NCBI GenBank assembly: GCA_029565415.1
Contig: JAKQOH010000072.1
Location: 1 to 39,297, forward strand
Length of the DNA: 39,297 nt
Source: Candidatus Rifleibacteriota bacterium
Lineage (GTDB): Bacteria; Riflebacteria; Ozemobacteria; Ozemobacterales; Ozemobacteraceae
Direction: 5' to 3'
Under the pieces are notes generated by a model. It worked only from the letters and a program-made list of their open reading frames with translations, was not told where the DNA came from and searched no databases. This document shows, piece by piece, positions 8,514-17,941 of the stretch. The translations under genes were made by a program, and so were the position numbers. Positions within the stretch are counted from its first letter, which is position 1, and every line of letters starts with the position of its first letter.

Positions 8514-8559
8514 CGCAATACAATACGGCACGGAATATTCCGTGCCGTATTGTATTGCG
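8514..8559. terminator. Perfect 46-bp palindrome, probable bidirectional terminator
   Basis: Bases 8514-8536 are the exact reverse complement of 8537-8559, with no spacer. The GC-rich inner part (ACGGCACGG) is flanked by AT-richer arms (CAATACAAT / ATTGTATTG). It lies 10 bases past the ComFB-like stop and 68 bases past the stop of the convergent HEAT-repeat gene. The arms stand in for U-tracts only weakly, so a function beyond termination is possible. Confidence 0.6.
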
Positions 8560-8626
8560 TGCGGGGTCCTGCTGAACCGCGGCATCCGGGCGCCGCCGGC
8601 CCACTTCCCCCATCCTGGGGGTCGGG

Positions 8627-11600
8627 TCAGGCCAGCTTGTTGGCCTTGAAGATTTCCTGGAGGGCGGTGGAAGCGGCCTGACGGACCTCGCGGGTCTGGT
8701 CGCGTTCGGCCTTCTTGAGGGCGACGATGGCGCGGATGTCGCGCAGGGCGCCCAGCGCCTCGGCGGTGGTGCGCCGGACCGAGCCGTTGCGGTCGGAGAG
8801 AAGCGCGACGAGCGTATCGACGACCTTCGCCCCGCCGATGCGGCCGAGGATGCGGGCGATGTTTTCGCGGAGGAAGTTGTTCCGGTCGTTCACGAGCCGG
8901 AGCAGCCTCTGGACGAGCGTGTCTTCGCCGATGCGGATCAGCAGGTCACAGGCATGGCGCCGGATCCGTTCTTCCGTGTGTTTGAGGGCCTCGACCAGGA
9001 CGGGATACGAGCGGGTGCGGAAGCTGACGACGGCTTCGCTGCATGCCAGCGGAACGAGCGGGGATGGATCGTCGAGCCGGGCGAGCAGCGGCATGACGGC
9101 CTGGGTGTCGCCGATCATGGCGAGCGCCGCAGCGGCCTTTTCCCGGACGGATTCGGCCGAATCCTCGAGCGACTTGATCAGGTGCGGCAGGGCGACCCGG
9201 TCTTTCCGCTGGCCGAGCATCTCGACCGCGGTGCCGCGCACGACGGCCGACTTGTCCGACAGGGCGCGGATGATGATGTCGGGGACGCGGGCATCCGCCA
9301 TCTGGGCGAGCGACCTGACCGAAAGCTGCCGCACGAGCTCGGAGGTGTCGTTCGTGGCTTTCTCGAGGAACTCGACGGCCGCGGTGTCGCGCAGCTCGCC
9401 GAGCACCTGGGCGGCCTTGGCCCGGACGGCCTCGACGGCGTCCTTCAGGGCTTCGATCGCCGGCGGCACGGCGGCAGTGGTGCCGATCTTCCCGATGGCC
9501 TCGATCGAGGCGCCGCGCACCTTGTCGGCCGGATCCTTGACCAACTGGGAGAGGGTGCGGATGGCGCGCGGGTCGCGGGTTTCCCCGAGAACCGAGGCGA
9601 TGGCGTAGCGCACGGGCTCGGCGGGGTGGGAAGCGGCAAGCAGCAGCTTCTCGACCAGTTTGCGGCTCTTGCTTGCGATCAGCTGCTTGCTGAGCAGATC
9701 GAGCGGAATCTGGAACTCGGGCTTCTTGAGGATGTCGATCAGGGCGTCGAGCGCCCCTTCGGTCTGGATGCCGCCGAGAGCTTCGACGCACCACTGACGC
9801 TGCGCGGCGTCACCCTGGGCGAAGAAGTCGCGGATGACGGGGATCGCCTTGTCGTTGCCGACCTTGGCGAACAGTTGGGCCACGTTCAGCTTGATCAGAT
9901 GCAGGATCTGCGTGCTGCACTCGACGATTCGCTTGTCGGGGATGCCGGCGAGTTTCTTGAAATCCTTTTCGGTCAGCGTTTCCTTCGCGATCTTGATCAG
10001 AAGCGCGAAAGCCCGCTCGTCATCCATCTGGGCGAGGGCTTCGGCGATCGAGAACTGGGCCCAGGCATACCCTTCCTTGAGGATGACCGAGATCGGGTTC
10101 GACTCGGTCAGATGGCGGTCGATCGTGAGCAGGCTGTCGGCGACGGTGCGCTTGAGGCTGTCGCCGGCCGTCTCGAGGACCTTGATGAGGGGGAAAATGG
10201 CGCGGATGTTCCCGATACGGCCCAGAACGCGGACCACGGAAGGAACGACGGCGGTCTGCTCGGTGGCGAGCGCCTTCGTCAGGGGTTCGACGGCCATCTC
10301 CTCGAGTTCGCACAGGGCCCATTCGGCCTTGGCGACGATCTGGTCGTCCTGTTCGGCGAGGGAGCGGATGAGGGCGGGAATCGCCTTGGCGCCGCGGATC
10401 AGGCCGAGAGCCTCGATCGCATGCAGCCGGACGTCGCGTTCCGAGTCGGAAAGGCGGTTCACCAGGGGGTCGATGGCGACGGGGTTGCCGATCTTGCCCA
10501 GCGCCTGGGCGGCGGCCATCTTCAGTTCCGGTTCCGGGGCGTCGAGGAAGGGGACGAGGTTGCCGGCCGTGGCCTTCTCGCCGATCTCGCCGAGGGCATC
10601 GATGGCGCGAAGGCGGACGGTCTTGTCGGCGCGGTCGAGGATGCCGAGGACGAACCGGCAGGCTTTGGGAGACTTGATCTTCGCGAACGCCTCGATCGCG
10701 AGCTGGATCTGGCGCGGATTGAAGTTCTGGGAGAGGGCGAGAAGGGGCTCGACGGCGCGATCGCTCGCGATCTCTCCGAGCGACCAGATGATCTTTTCCT
10801 TGATCTGCGGGGTGCTGACCTGGAAGATGTCGATCATCGCGTCGACGGCGTTGGGATTCTTGATCTGGCCCAGAGCCTGGATGGTCGCAAGGCGGAGCCG
10901 CTCGTTGTCCTCGCCGAGCATGACCAGAAGCTGATCGCAGGCGGCCGTGGAGCCGATCCGGCCGAGGGCCTCGATGGCCTTGAGCCGCACTTCGAAGTCG
11001 GGGTCTTTCAGCAGCGGCAGGACGATGTTGACCGACTGCGGCTCGTGGAGGTTGCCGATCGCCTCGCAGGCGATGTAGCGCAGATCGTGGTTGCGGCTCT
11101 TGAGGAAGGCGGAAACGGCCTTGAGAGCCGAGACGGCGCCGATCTTGCCCAGCGATTCGAGGGCCACATACCGCAGATCGTCGTTGTCCTCTTCGAGCAG
11201 CTTGATCAGCGGGATGACGGCTTCCTCGGATTTGATGTTCCCGAGGGAGCGGGCCGCGATGAACTTGATCGACGGGTCTCCGCCGGCGAGGCACTGGATG
11301 AGGGGGCGCACCGCCTCCTGGCAGGCCACGTCGCCGAGATACTCGGCGGCGATCTCGCGGATGTCTTTCAGCTCGTCCCCGAGCAGCCGGACGAAGTCCG
11401 GGTTGGCCTCGGCCATGCCGAGTTCCTTCATCTCGAGAACGAGGGAATACCGCTCGTCGGGATCCTTCGTCTCCGCGAGCCGGCGCCGGTTTTCCTCCAG
11501 TTGCTGCAGGGGTGTGAGAGGCGGCATCTCTTCGAGAACGGGGGCGGGCTCCGCCGCACCGGCCACATCGAAATCGGATTCGGTGACGGATTCGGGGGAA

Positions 11601-12820
11601 ACGGCATCGACGACGGTAACAGGGACGTCAGTCGTTGTCGGCGATTGATCAATATCGAAATCTATAGAAGTCGAGTCGAACTCCATTGCCGCGGGTGCGG
11701 GCTCGGCCTTTGGGGCGGCAACGGGCCGGACCGCTTTCGGGGCTGGCGGGGCTTTCGGGGGCGCCTTCCCTTCGATTCCCATGAACAGGCCGGCCAGATC
11801 CTCGTCGACGTCCAGCGTCGCCGTCTGGCTCTCCTCGGGTTCCGTCGGAGCCGGGGTGTCGGCTTCGATCACGATGTCCATCGCCGGTTCGGGCTCCGGG
11901 GCGGGCGCAGGGGTGCGCTCACGGTCGGCGGCTTTGGGGGCCGGCTGCTGGGGCTGGAGAATGAACTGGTCGAGGAAGTCCGCATCCGCTTCCGCGGCGA
12001 CCGGAGCTGGCTCCGCAACGGCAACGGGGGCGGCTGCGGGGGCGGCATCGAGATCGCCGAAGTCGAAGGAGGTGGTTTCCGCAGAGCCGCCGCTGATTTC
12101 GAACGACAGCTCCTCGGTGGCAGGGGCCGGAGTGGCCGGAGGCTCTGCCGAACGTTCGGCCGGGGGGGCGGAAAACGCCGTTGCGGCCGGCTCGGGCTCG
12201 GGTTGGGGGGCCGAGGCGGCGAGGTCGACGGAGAGCGGGTCGGAGCCGAGATTGAAATCGATGTTCAGCTCGGGCGCTGTCTGTGATGCCGGGGAGGCCG
12301 GGGTGTCGAACGCTCCGAGGTCGAGGTTGCCCGACGGTTCGGCGGCGGGTTCGGCGAGGTCGAGTTTCAGTCCGCCCGCGTCGAGGGGGGTGCCGAGGTC
12401 GAGGTTCGGCATCTGGGGCGAGGGGGTGTCGAGCTCCAGGCCCGAAGGCGTGGCGTTCGAATCGAAGGAGAGATCGAAGCCGCCCTTGACGTCGGCGCCG
12501 GCATCGAGGCTCAGATCGAGCGAGCCGCCTGCGGCACCGGCCGGGGCCGGGCCGAGATCGAGCGACAGATCGGGCACGCTGCCGGGGGCAGGCGGGGTGA
12601 GGTCGAAACCGCCCAGCTCGAGGCTGCCGGTGGCGGGGCCTTCCGGGGCGGGGGGCGCCGCGGTGCCCGCGTCGGACAGATCGAGCGAGAGATCGAGGTC
12701 AAGGGGTGCCCGTTCGAGCGGGGTCGGCGTGCCGCCGCCCGACGCGGGGAGCGCCATTCCGCACATGTTGCAGAATTTGTTGTCGTTTTCGTTTTCAAAC
12801 CCGCAGCCGGGACACTGCAT
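8627..12820 (-). CDS. Zinc-ribbon, low-complexity and HEAT-repeat scaffold protein
   Basis: The 1397-residue protein has three zones. Residues 1-24 form a zinc ribbon (MQCPGCGFEN...FCNMCG; C3, C6, C17, C20). Residues of about 25-420 are Pro/Ala/Glu-rich and probably disordered. This zone holds repeated short acidic-hydrophobic motifs such as LDLSLDLS, LSLDLG, GGFDLSFD and NLDLGAFD. From about 430 to the end there are roughly 30 HEAT (PBS-lyase-like) repeats, with the pattern D-x-x-V-R-x-x-A-x-x-A-L-G-x-I-G (examples: VRLKAIEALGRIG, VRLHAIEALGLI, VRRTTAEALGAL). No catalytic domain is visible. HEAT solenoids bind proteins, so a scaffold or assembly role is likely, with the LDL motifs as possible docking peptides (inference). 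GGAGG lies 5 bases before the ATG. It is transcribed alone, after the Enzyme I gene on the same strand. Confidence 0.85.
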   Translation of the reverse strand: MQCPGCGFENENDNKFCNMCGMALPASGGGTPTPLERAPLDLDLSLDLSDAGTAAPPAPEGPATGSLELGGFDLTPPAPGSVPDLSLDLGPAPAGAAGGSLDLSLDAGADVKGGFDLSFDSNATPSGLELDTPSPQMPNLDLGTPLDAGGLKLDLAEPAAEPSGNLDLGAFDTPASPASQTAPELNIDFNLGSDPLSVDLAASAPQPEPEPAATAFSAPPAERSAEPPATPAPATEELSFEISGGSAETTSFDFGDLDAAPAAAPVAVAEPAPVAAEADADFLDQFILQPQQPAPKAADRERTPAPAPEPEPAMDIVIEADTPAPTEPEESQTATLDVDEDLAGLFMGIEGKAPPKAPPAPKAVRPVAAPKAEPAPAAMEFDSTSIDFDIDQSPTTTDVPVTVVDAVSPESVTESDFDVAGAAEPAPVLEEMPPLTPLQQLEENRRRLAETKDPDERYSLVLEMKELGMAEANPDFVRLLGDELKDIREIAAEYLGDVACQEAVRPLIQCLAGGDPSIKFIAARSLGNIKSEEAVIPLIKLLEEDNDDLRYVALESLGKIGAVSALKAVSAFLKSRNHDLRYIACEAIGNLHEPQSVNIVLPLLKDPDFEVRLKAIEALGRIGSTAACDQLLVMLGEDNERLRLATIQALGQIKNPNAVDAMIDIFQVSTPQIKEKIIWSLGEIASDRAVEPLLALSQNFNPRQIQLAIEAFAKIKSPKACRFVLGILDRADKTVRLRAIDALGEIGEKATAGNLVPFLDAPEPELKMAAAQALGKIGNPVAIDPLVNRLSDSERDVRLHAIEALGLIRGAKAIPALIRSLAEQDDQIVAKAEWALCELEEMAVEPLTKALATEQTAVVPSVVRVLGRIGNIRAIFPLIKVLETAGDSLKRTVADSLLTIDRHLTESNPISVILKEGYAWAQFSIAEALAQMDDERAFALLIKIAKETLTEKDFKKLAGIPDKRIVECSTQILHLIKLNVAQLFAKVGNDKAIPVIRDFFAQGDAAQRQWCVEALGGIQTEGALDALIDILKKPEFQIPLDLLSKQLIASKSRKLVEKLLLAASHPAEPVRYAIASVLGETRDPRAIRTLSQLVKDPADKVRGASIEAIGKIGTTAAVPPAIEALKDAVEAVRAKAAQVLGELRDTAAVEFLEKATNDTSELVRQLSVRSLAQMADARVPDIIIRALSDKSAVVRGTAVEMLGQRKDRVALPHLIKSLEDSAESVREKAAAALAMIGDTQAVMPLLARLDDPSPLVPLACSEAVVSFRTRSYPVLVEALKHTEERIRRHACDLLIRIGEDTLVQRLLRLVNDRNNFLRENIARILGRIGGAKVVDTLVALLSDRNGSVRRTTAEALGALRDIRAIVALKKAERDQTREVRQAASTALQEIFKANKLA

Positions 12821-12965
12821 AGCGACCTCCGATTTTCATGGCCCCCGTTTTTCCGGTTCGAGGGAATATATCCAGCAGCTTCATCAAGGACCGACGAGAC
12901 ACCTATCGTCCAAACATCCGGCAGTTTACCGGAAAACCGTCGTGAATGCCAGAGGGGATTTCCAT

Positions 12966-14693
12966 TCAGACGGGCTTCAGATCACCTGCGAGATCCGGGA
13001 ACAGCCGCGCGTATTCCGCGGCCGGATCCACCTGGCGTCCCTCCGCGAGCAGCTCCTGCACGCAAATGACAATATCTCTCAATATAATTTTCGGGATCAT
13101 CCGGCGCATCGCCGTCACGGCCGAGGGGCGCATGCTCATTTCCTCGATGCCGATGCCGGCAAGAGTGAGGAACCCGGCGGGACTGGCGGCCATCTCCCCG
13201 CACAGGCCGACCTTGATCCCTTCCCCGCGCGCCGCGGCAACGCAGTAGAACAGGAGCCGGAGAAACGGAATGCAGAGAGGGTTCGCGAGGTCGGTCAGCC
13301 GCTCGTTGGTGCGGTCGATCCCGTAGAAAAACTGGAGCAGATCGTTCGTTCCGATGCTGATGTAGCGGGTATGCCGGGCAATCTGTTCCATCATGAACAT
13401 CGCCGATGGGACCTCGACCATGATGCCCCACTCGGGCGGTTTCGACGGCGAGATCTGGTCCAGGACGCGTTTCCAGATGGCAGCGATCGCCTCGAGTTCC
13501 GCCGGGGTCGAGACCATCGGGAAGATGATGCGGCAGTTGCGCCCGTCTCCTGCCCGGACCATGGCGCGCAACTGGGGTTCGAGCACATCGGGGCGGGAGA
13601 GCAGGAACCGGATCGAGCGGAAGCCCATCGCCGGGTTCACTTCGTGGGGAAAGGGGATGTACTTCACCGGTTTGTCCGAGCCGATGTCCATGGTGCGCAG
13701 GACGGTCATGTCGGGCGCGGCATCGACGACCTGGCGGTAGATCGATTCCTGGAACTGTTCCGACGGGAGGTCCATGCTTTCCATGAACAGGAACTCGCTC
13801 CGGAACAGGCCGACCCGGTGAATACCGCGGCCGGTCATCAGTTTCAGCTCCTCGACGCGGGCGATGTTCGCCCCGAGGGCCAGCCGAACGCCGTCGCGGG
13901 TCGTCTCTCCCCCGACCTCCGGGTTTGTGCCCGGCGGCTCCGTCGGCGCGGTGATCGCGGAGATCTGGTCCGGGGCGGGGTGGAGGATCACCCGGCCTCC
14001 CTGTCGTGTATCGACCAGAATAGAATCTCCGGTGTGGGCGACGCGGGCGAGGTCGACGAGGCCGAACACCGAGGGGATGCCCAGGGCGCCGGCGAGGATC
14101 GCGGCATGGGAGGTCACTCCGCCCGATTCGAGGCAGACGCCGCGCAGTTTTCCCTTGGCGAAGTCGAGGAGCTCCGAAGGGGTGACCTCGTTCGCGAGCA
14201 GCACGAACGGCTCGTCCCCGATCTCCTTGGCCGGGCCGTCGAGGCCCATCAGATGGCGCAGGAGGCGGTCGCCGACGTCCTTGATGTCGATGGCGCGTTC
14301 CCGCAGATAGGGATCCTCGATCGCCGAGAATGCCGCCTGAAGCGCGTCGACGGTTTCCCGGACGATGCTCTCGACATTCACCTTCTCGGCCTTCAGCCGT
14401 CGGACCATCTGGGGCTTGAACTGGGGATCGGTGAGCATCAAAAGGTGGGATTCGAATATCGCTGCATATTTTTCGCCGTGCTTCTCGAGCGCCTCTTTCT
14501 GGGCCGCGAGGATATCCTGGCGGGTCAGGGTGATGGCGGCCTCGAGCCGTTCGAGCTCGCGGTCGAGGTGTTCCGGGGGAACGAGTGTCTTGACGACGTC
14601 GATCCGGCGTCGGTACACGTAGGCGCGGGCATGGCAGACGCCCGTGGAGCCGGCAATGCCGGAAAGCTGGATGGGGGATCGGGGTTCGCTCAT
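12966..14693 (-). CDS. ptsI: PTS Enzyme I (phosphoenolpyruvate-protein phosphotransferase)
   Basis: Enzyme I takes phosphate from phosphoenolpyruvate and passes it to HPr in the cytoplasm. At 575 residues it has the usual length. The phosphorylated His is H196 in GGVTSHAAILA. The PEP-binding barrel shows LFRSEFLFM (R298), VLRTMDIGSDKP (R333), MVEVPSA (E427) and GTNDLLQF (D451). The catalytic Cys is C498 in GLCGEMA. All key residues look intact. It is the last gene of the nine-gene operon, 10 bases after HPr. No strong U-tract terminator is visible in the 145 bases between its stop and the next minus-strand gene. Confidence 0.95.
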   Translation of the reverse strand: MSEPRSPIQLSGIAGSTGVCHARAYVYRRRIDVVKTLVPPEHLDRELERLEAAITLTRQDILAAQKEALEKHGEKYAAIFESHLLMLTDPQFKPQMVRRLKAEKVNVESIVRETVDALQAAFSAIEDPYLRERAIDIKDVGDRLLRHLMGLDGPAKEIGDEPFVLLANEVTPSELLDFAKGKLRGVCLESGGVTSHAAILAGALGIPSVFGLVDLARVAHTGDSILVDTRQGGRVILHPAPDQISAITAPTEPPGTNPEVGGETTRDGVRLALGANIARVEELKLMTGRGIHRVGLFRSEFLFMESMDLPSEQFQESIYRQVVDAAPDMTVLRTMDIGSDKPVKYIPFPHEVNPAMGFRSIRFLLSRPDVLEPQLRAMVRAGDGRNCRIIFPMVSTPAELEAIAAIWKRVLDQISPSKPPEWGIMVEVPSAMFMMEQIARHTRYISIGTNDLLQFFYGIDRTNERLTDLANPLCIPFLRLLFYCVAAARGEGIKVGLCGEMAASPAGFLTLAGIGIEEMSMRPSAVTAMRRMIPKIILRDIVICVQELLAEGRQVDPAAEYARLFPDLAGDLKPV

Positions 14694-14703
14694 GGGACGC
14701 GGC

Positions 14704-14979
14704 TCAGCTCGCCTCTTCCTCGCCGAACCGGCTGTCGATCAGGGCCTGGATGGCTTCGACGGCCGCTTCCTCGTCGTGTCCGTCGGCGATGATCGTGACC
14801 GTGTGGCCCGGGCCGGCGGCGAGCATCATGACGCCGAGGATGCTTTTCGCGTTGACTTCGGTGTCATCCTTTACCAGCTGCACCTCGGACTCGAACGTCG
14901 ATGCGAGCTTGACCAGCAGCGATGCCGGCCGGGCGTGCAGTCCGAACTTGTTCTTTATCTCGACTTCCTTGCGCTTCAT
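14704..14979 (-). CDS. ptsH: PTS phosphocarrier protein HPr
   Basis: This 91-residue protein carries phosphate from Enzyme I to the sugar-specific EIIA. The phosphorylated histidine is H15 in FGLHARPAS. S46 in NAKSILGVMML matches the regulatory serine that HPr kinase/phosphorylase modifies in Gram-positive and some other bacteria, so a regulatory phosphorylation site is kept. AAGGG lies 7 bases before the ATG. It is followed at once by ptsI and preceded by the EIID gene (10-base gap). Confidence 0.97.
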   Translation of the reverse strand: MKRKEVEIKNKFGLHARPASLLVKLASTFESEVQLVKDDTEVNAKSILGVMMLAAGPGHTVTIIADGHDEEAAVEAIQALIDSRFGEEEAS

Positions 14980-14989
14980 CTCGGACCCT

Positions 14990-15811
14990 TCAGATGAGAA
15001 TTCCCCAGTGGTAGAGCACCAGGGCTATGACCATCAGCAGAAACGAAATCATCAGCACATCGACCTTCGCGCGATACCCCGCCGCCGCGGCACCCACGAG
15101 CAGAGCGGCCCCGAACCCCTGGACCAGCTTTTCCCCGATGTAGAAGAACTCGAGCGGCAGATTCGAGAGCAGGAACGGGGTGTGCAGGTTGACATGGTTC
15201 GGAATCAGATAACAGAGCAGGGCGATGGTCGCATACCGGAGCGCCAGCCTCGCCCGCTGGATCTGAAACGTTTTGAGCAGCTTGATGACGTCGGTCCCGA
15301 GCCGGTACCCCCAGAACACTCCGCGGAATCGGAAATACAGGTGGGGGGTATTATACACGAGGAGGAACAGGATGGGGGTGAGTAAAAAATTGCCGAACGC
15401 GAGGGTGAGGGCGGCGGCTGCCACGAAGGGGCGCCACGAGTCCCAGAAGAAGCCGTCCCCGACCGCCGCACAGGCCGTCATCAGGCCCTCCTTGGCGTCG
15501 TGGATGATGTCGGCATCGATCTCGCCCCGGCTGTGACGCTCCTCGAGGGAAAGCACGACTCCCATCACGAGGGATGAAAAATATGGGTTGGTATTGAAAT
15601 ACTCGAGATGCCGCACATAGGCGGCCTGCCGGGCCGGGCCGGGGGGGTGAATCCGGTCGAGGCCGGGCTGGAGGGCATAGAGGAATCCCATGTTCATCAT
15701 GCCGCGGTAGTTCCAGGAGGCCTGGAGAAAGAAACTCCGGAAGGCCACCTGGAGCAGCCGGAGCCGGCTGAGCGAGGCGGGCGGGGCGGCGGCGACGCGT
15801 TCAGCTTCCAT
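14990..15811 (-). CDS. PTS mannose-family EIID membrane subunit
   Basis: EIID pairs with EIIC to form the sugar channel of mannose/fructose/sorbose-type PTS permeases. The 273-residue protein has the family hallmarks: FFLQASWNYRGMMNMGFLYAL near the start, an HLEYFNTNPY segment, a G-x-x-W-x-S-x-R-P loop (GFFWDSWRPF), and hydrophobic helices with a membrane-embedded C-terminus (KVDVLMISFLLMVIALVLYH). Its length fits the family. It overlaps the EIIC gene by 11 bases. The sugar cannot be told from sequence alone. Confidence 0.92.
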   Translation of the reverse strand: MEAERVAAAPPASLSRLRLLQVAFRSFFLQASWNYRGMMNMGFLYALQPGLDRIHPPGPARQAAYVRHLEYFNTNPYFSSLVMGVVLSLEERHSRGEIDADIIHDAKEGLMTACAAVGDGFFWDSWRPFVAAAALTLAFGNFLLTPILFLLVYNTPHLYFRFRGVFWGYRLGTDVIKLLKTFQIQRARLALRYATIALLCYLIPNHVNLHTPFLLSNLPLEFFYIGEKLVQGFGAALLVGAAAAGYRAKVDVLMISFLLMVIALVLYHWGILI

Positions 15812-16601
15812 GCTCGGTCGTGATGACGCGCGCGGCGACGACGGCGGCGGCGATCCAGCCGAACCAGAGGGAGGCCGGCAGAACGGCGAAGAGGGCGATT
15901 CCCGCGAGGAACCAGCGCAGTTCGCGTCGGTCCTTGATGCACATGCCTGCGAGAACGGCGAAGCCGACGGCGGGCAGAAGGCCCTGGATGACGATGAAGC
16001 CGGTGTTCTGACCGAAACTCAGCGAGCGGGTGAAGGCCCGAAGCGGATCGACTCCGAGCCAGGTGACGATGAAACAGAACAGGAAGGCCTTGCCGAAGGT
16101 CAGAAAGCCGCCCAGCGAGTGGCCGACGGCCAACGGCCAGGCCGTCTCGCCCGACTGGAGCCGGAGCGTCGTCCAGCCCTCGAGGCGGGTGTTGAGCCGG
16201 CGGATCCCGCGGTCCAGGGCGCGGCCGAACAGGCCGAGAGCGACGGCGACCAGCAGCGCGACGGTGTTGCACACCTCGCGCTCGACATAGGTGTCGAACT
16301 CGCGGCCGGCCAAAAACCCCAGCGCCACCGAAAGCACCGAGGCCAGCGCCGCGTCGGGGGGGACGTTCATGCCCAGCGGAAGCTGCTCGATCCAGAGGAG
16401 CTGGAGGATCGTGCCGATCATCAGCCCGAGCTTGAGTCCGGCGGCCTCCTGGCCGACGAGCGCACCCAGAAACAGGCCGGTGAGCGGGGCTGCGACGATG
16501 GGCTGGGAGACCATGAACTGCCAGGTCGCGGTCGAGTCGAGATCGACGATGCCGCCGATCAGGCCGATCAGCAGGGAGGAGGTCAGGTGGTCGTCCATCA
16601 T
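15801..16601 (-). CDS. PTS mannose-family EIIC membrane subunit
   Basis: The 266-residue, very hydrophobic protein fits the sorbose/mannose EIIC family. It has an N-terminal helix with the DLDSTATWQFMVSQPIVAAPLTG region and G-rich helices (LTGLFLGALVGQEAAGLKLG). The family-typical LQLLWIEQLPLGMNVPPDAALAS region follows, with several more helices after it. EIIC moves the sugar across the inner membrane together with EIID. Two ATGs lie together at the start (16601 and 16598). It follows the binding-protein gene by 4 bases and overlaps EIID, so all are co-transcribed. Confidence 0.9.
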   Translation of the reverse strand: MMDDHLTSSLLIGLIGGIVDLDSTATWQFMVSQPIVAAPLTGLFLGALVGQEAAGLKLGLMIGTILQLLWIEQLPLGMNVPPDAALASVLSVALGFLAGREFDTYVEREVCNTVALLVAVALGLFGRALDRGIRRLNTRLEGWTTLRLQSGETAWPLAVGHSLGGFLTFGKAFLFCFIVTWLGVDPLRAFTRSLSFGQNTGFIVIQGLLPAVGFAVLAGMCIKDRRELRWFLAGIALFAVLPASLWFGWIAAAVVAARVITTEHGS

Positions 16602-16605
16602 CGGC

Positions 16606-17940
16606 TCAGCGGTGCTTCCGGATGGCGGCGTCCATGTCCCGCATCGCGTCCTCCGGCGAGACGTCGCCGTTGATGACCAGGGCGAGGTGGTCGCCGATGG
16701 GGCCGTACAGGCTGCCGTCGCGGGGTTGGTCGCCCGAACCCTTCAGGGTCTGAAGCTGGAGGACGAAGGGGGAGAGGAACGGATCGTTTTTGATCTCGGG
16801 GTCGTTGAACAGGCTTTTGCGGGCCGGCAGGCCGTAGGTGCGCTTCACGAGGATTCCCAGCGCTTCGGGGGAACAGACGTACCGGATGAAGGCTTGCGCT
16901 TCGGGGCGGTGATGGCAGCCCTTGCCGATCACCAGGCTCTGGCAGCCGACCGGGCTGTGCCGGTCGACCGGTCCGCGCGGAAGCGGCGCCACGCCGAGTT
17001 TCGACGAGTCGTCGCGGAACGCCTGGCCCGCGAGGATGTCTCGGATTGCCCAGGGGCCGTTGAGGATCATTCCGACCTGACCGGATTTGAAGCTCTGCAT
17101 CATGATCGTGTAGGCGTCGTTGCGGACGTTGACCGGGGGCACCGAGTGGTCGGCCTCCTTCAGGTCGATCAGGAAATGCAGCGCTTTGAGGGTCTGGTCC
17201 GAGGTGATGTTCAGCTCGCCGGCGGCGGTGTAATACCGCCCTCCGAATCCGAACAGGAAGGGCTCGAACCACCAGCCTTCGGGATGGATGAAAAAGCCGT
17301 ACCGGGCGCGGCCGGGGTCGGTGAGCTTGCGGGCCGTTTCCCGGAAACCGTCGAAGTCTTCGGGAGGATGGTTGATGCCGGCTTCTTTGAAATATGCTTT
17401 GTTATAGAACAGACCGAGGCAGTCGAGGGTGTGCGGAAAGCCCCAGAACTTGCCTTCGACCGTGACGACATCGCGCGCGAGGGGAAGGAGATCCTCGAGC
17501 TCGGCCTGCATGCCGGCCGTGTCGAACGGCTCGAGCATCTCCCTCGTCGCGAAATCCTTCAGCCAGAACCGGTCGCACCGGAAGATATCGGGGGCGGTGC
17601 CCGTCTTCACGGCCTGTTCGTATTTTGCCCGGGCCTGGCTGAACGGAATGCTCTCGACATCGATGGCGATGTCGGGGTAGGCGAGTTTGAACTCGGTCAG
17701 CACCGGGGCGAAGGCCTCGGATTCGGTCGGGGTCATCGTGTTCCACAATTTCAGCCGGGCCTTGCCGAGATTCGAAGCGGGGGCGGGACCGGTGCTTCTG
17801 GAGGCTTTCGAGTTGCCGCATCCGGCCTGGGAGAGGAGGAGGACCAGGGCGAGGAGGAACGACAGCACCGCCGCCGGGCCTCGACGGCCGGCGGCGGCGA
17901 TGAGGCCGGAACAGGGCATCCGGCGCGTGACAAGCCTCAC
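16606..17940 (-). CDS. Extracellular sugar-binding lipoprotein (ABC family 1)
   Basis: The 444-residue protein has a basic N-terminus, a hydrophobic stretch (AAVLSFLLALVLLLS) and a lipobox LSQAGC, so it should be anchored by lipidated C41. The mature part follows the MalE/family-1 solute-binding plan: KLWNTMTPTESEAFAPVL, then TAPDIFRCD, then a GLFYNKAYFKEAG hinge strand, a W-rich sugar-contact stretch (EGWWFEPFLFGFGG), and GQVGMILNGPWAI near the end. Such proteins capture sugars for an ABC permease, yet no permease gene is in this operon. The start is a GTG at 17940 with GAGG 6 bases upstream; an ATG seven codons in is an alternative. It sits between the ABC ATPase and EIIC genes. Confidence 0.88.
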   Translation of the reverse strand: MRLVTRRMPCSGLIAAAGRRGPAAVLSFLLALVLLLSQAGCGNSKASRSTGPAPASNLGKARLKLWNTMTPTESEAFAPVLTEFKLAYPDIAIDVESIPFSQARAKYEQAVKTGTAPDIFRCDRFWLKDFATREMLEPFDTAGMQAELEDLLPLARDVVTVEGKFWGFPHTLDCLGLFYNKAYFKEAGINHPPEDFDGFRETARKLTDPGRARYGFFIHPEGWWFEPFLFGFGGRYYTAAGELNITSDQTLKALHFLIDLKEADHSVPPVNVRNDAYTIMMQSFKSGQVGMILNGPWAIRDILAGQAFRDDSSKLGVAPLPRGPVDRHSPVGCQSLVIGKGCHHRPEAQAFIRYVCSPEALGILVKRTYGLPARKSLFNDPEIKNDPFLSPFVLQLQTLKGSGDQPRDGSLYGPIGDHLALVINGDVSPEDAMRDMDAAIRKHR

Positions 17941-17941
17941 A

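Noticed and set aside
8954..12286. Open frame of about 1100 codons on the plus strand opposite the HEAT-repeat gene
   Set aside because: It mirrors the regular repeats of the minus-strand gene in GC-rich codons, has no domain or start signal, and the minus frame shows clear zinc-ribbon and HEAT motifs.
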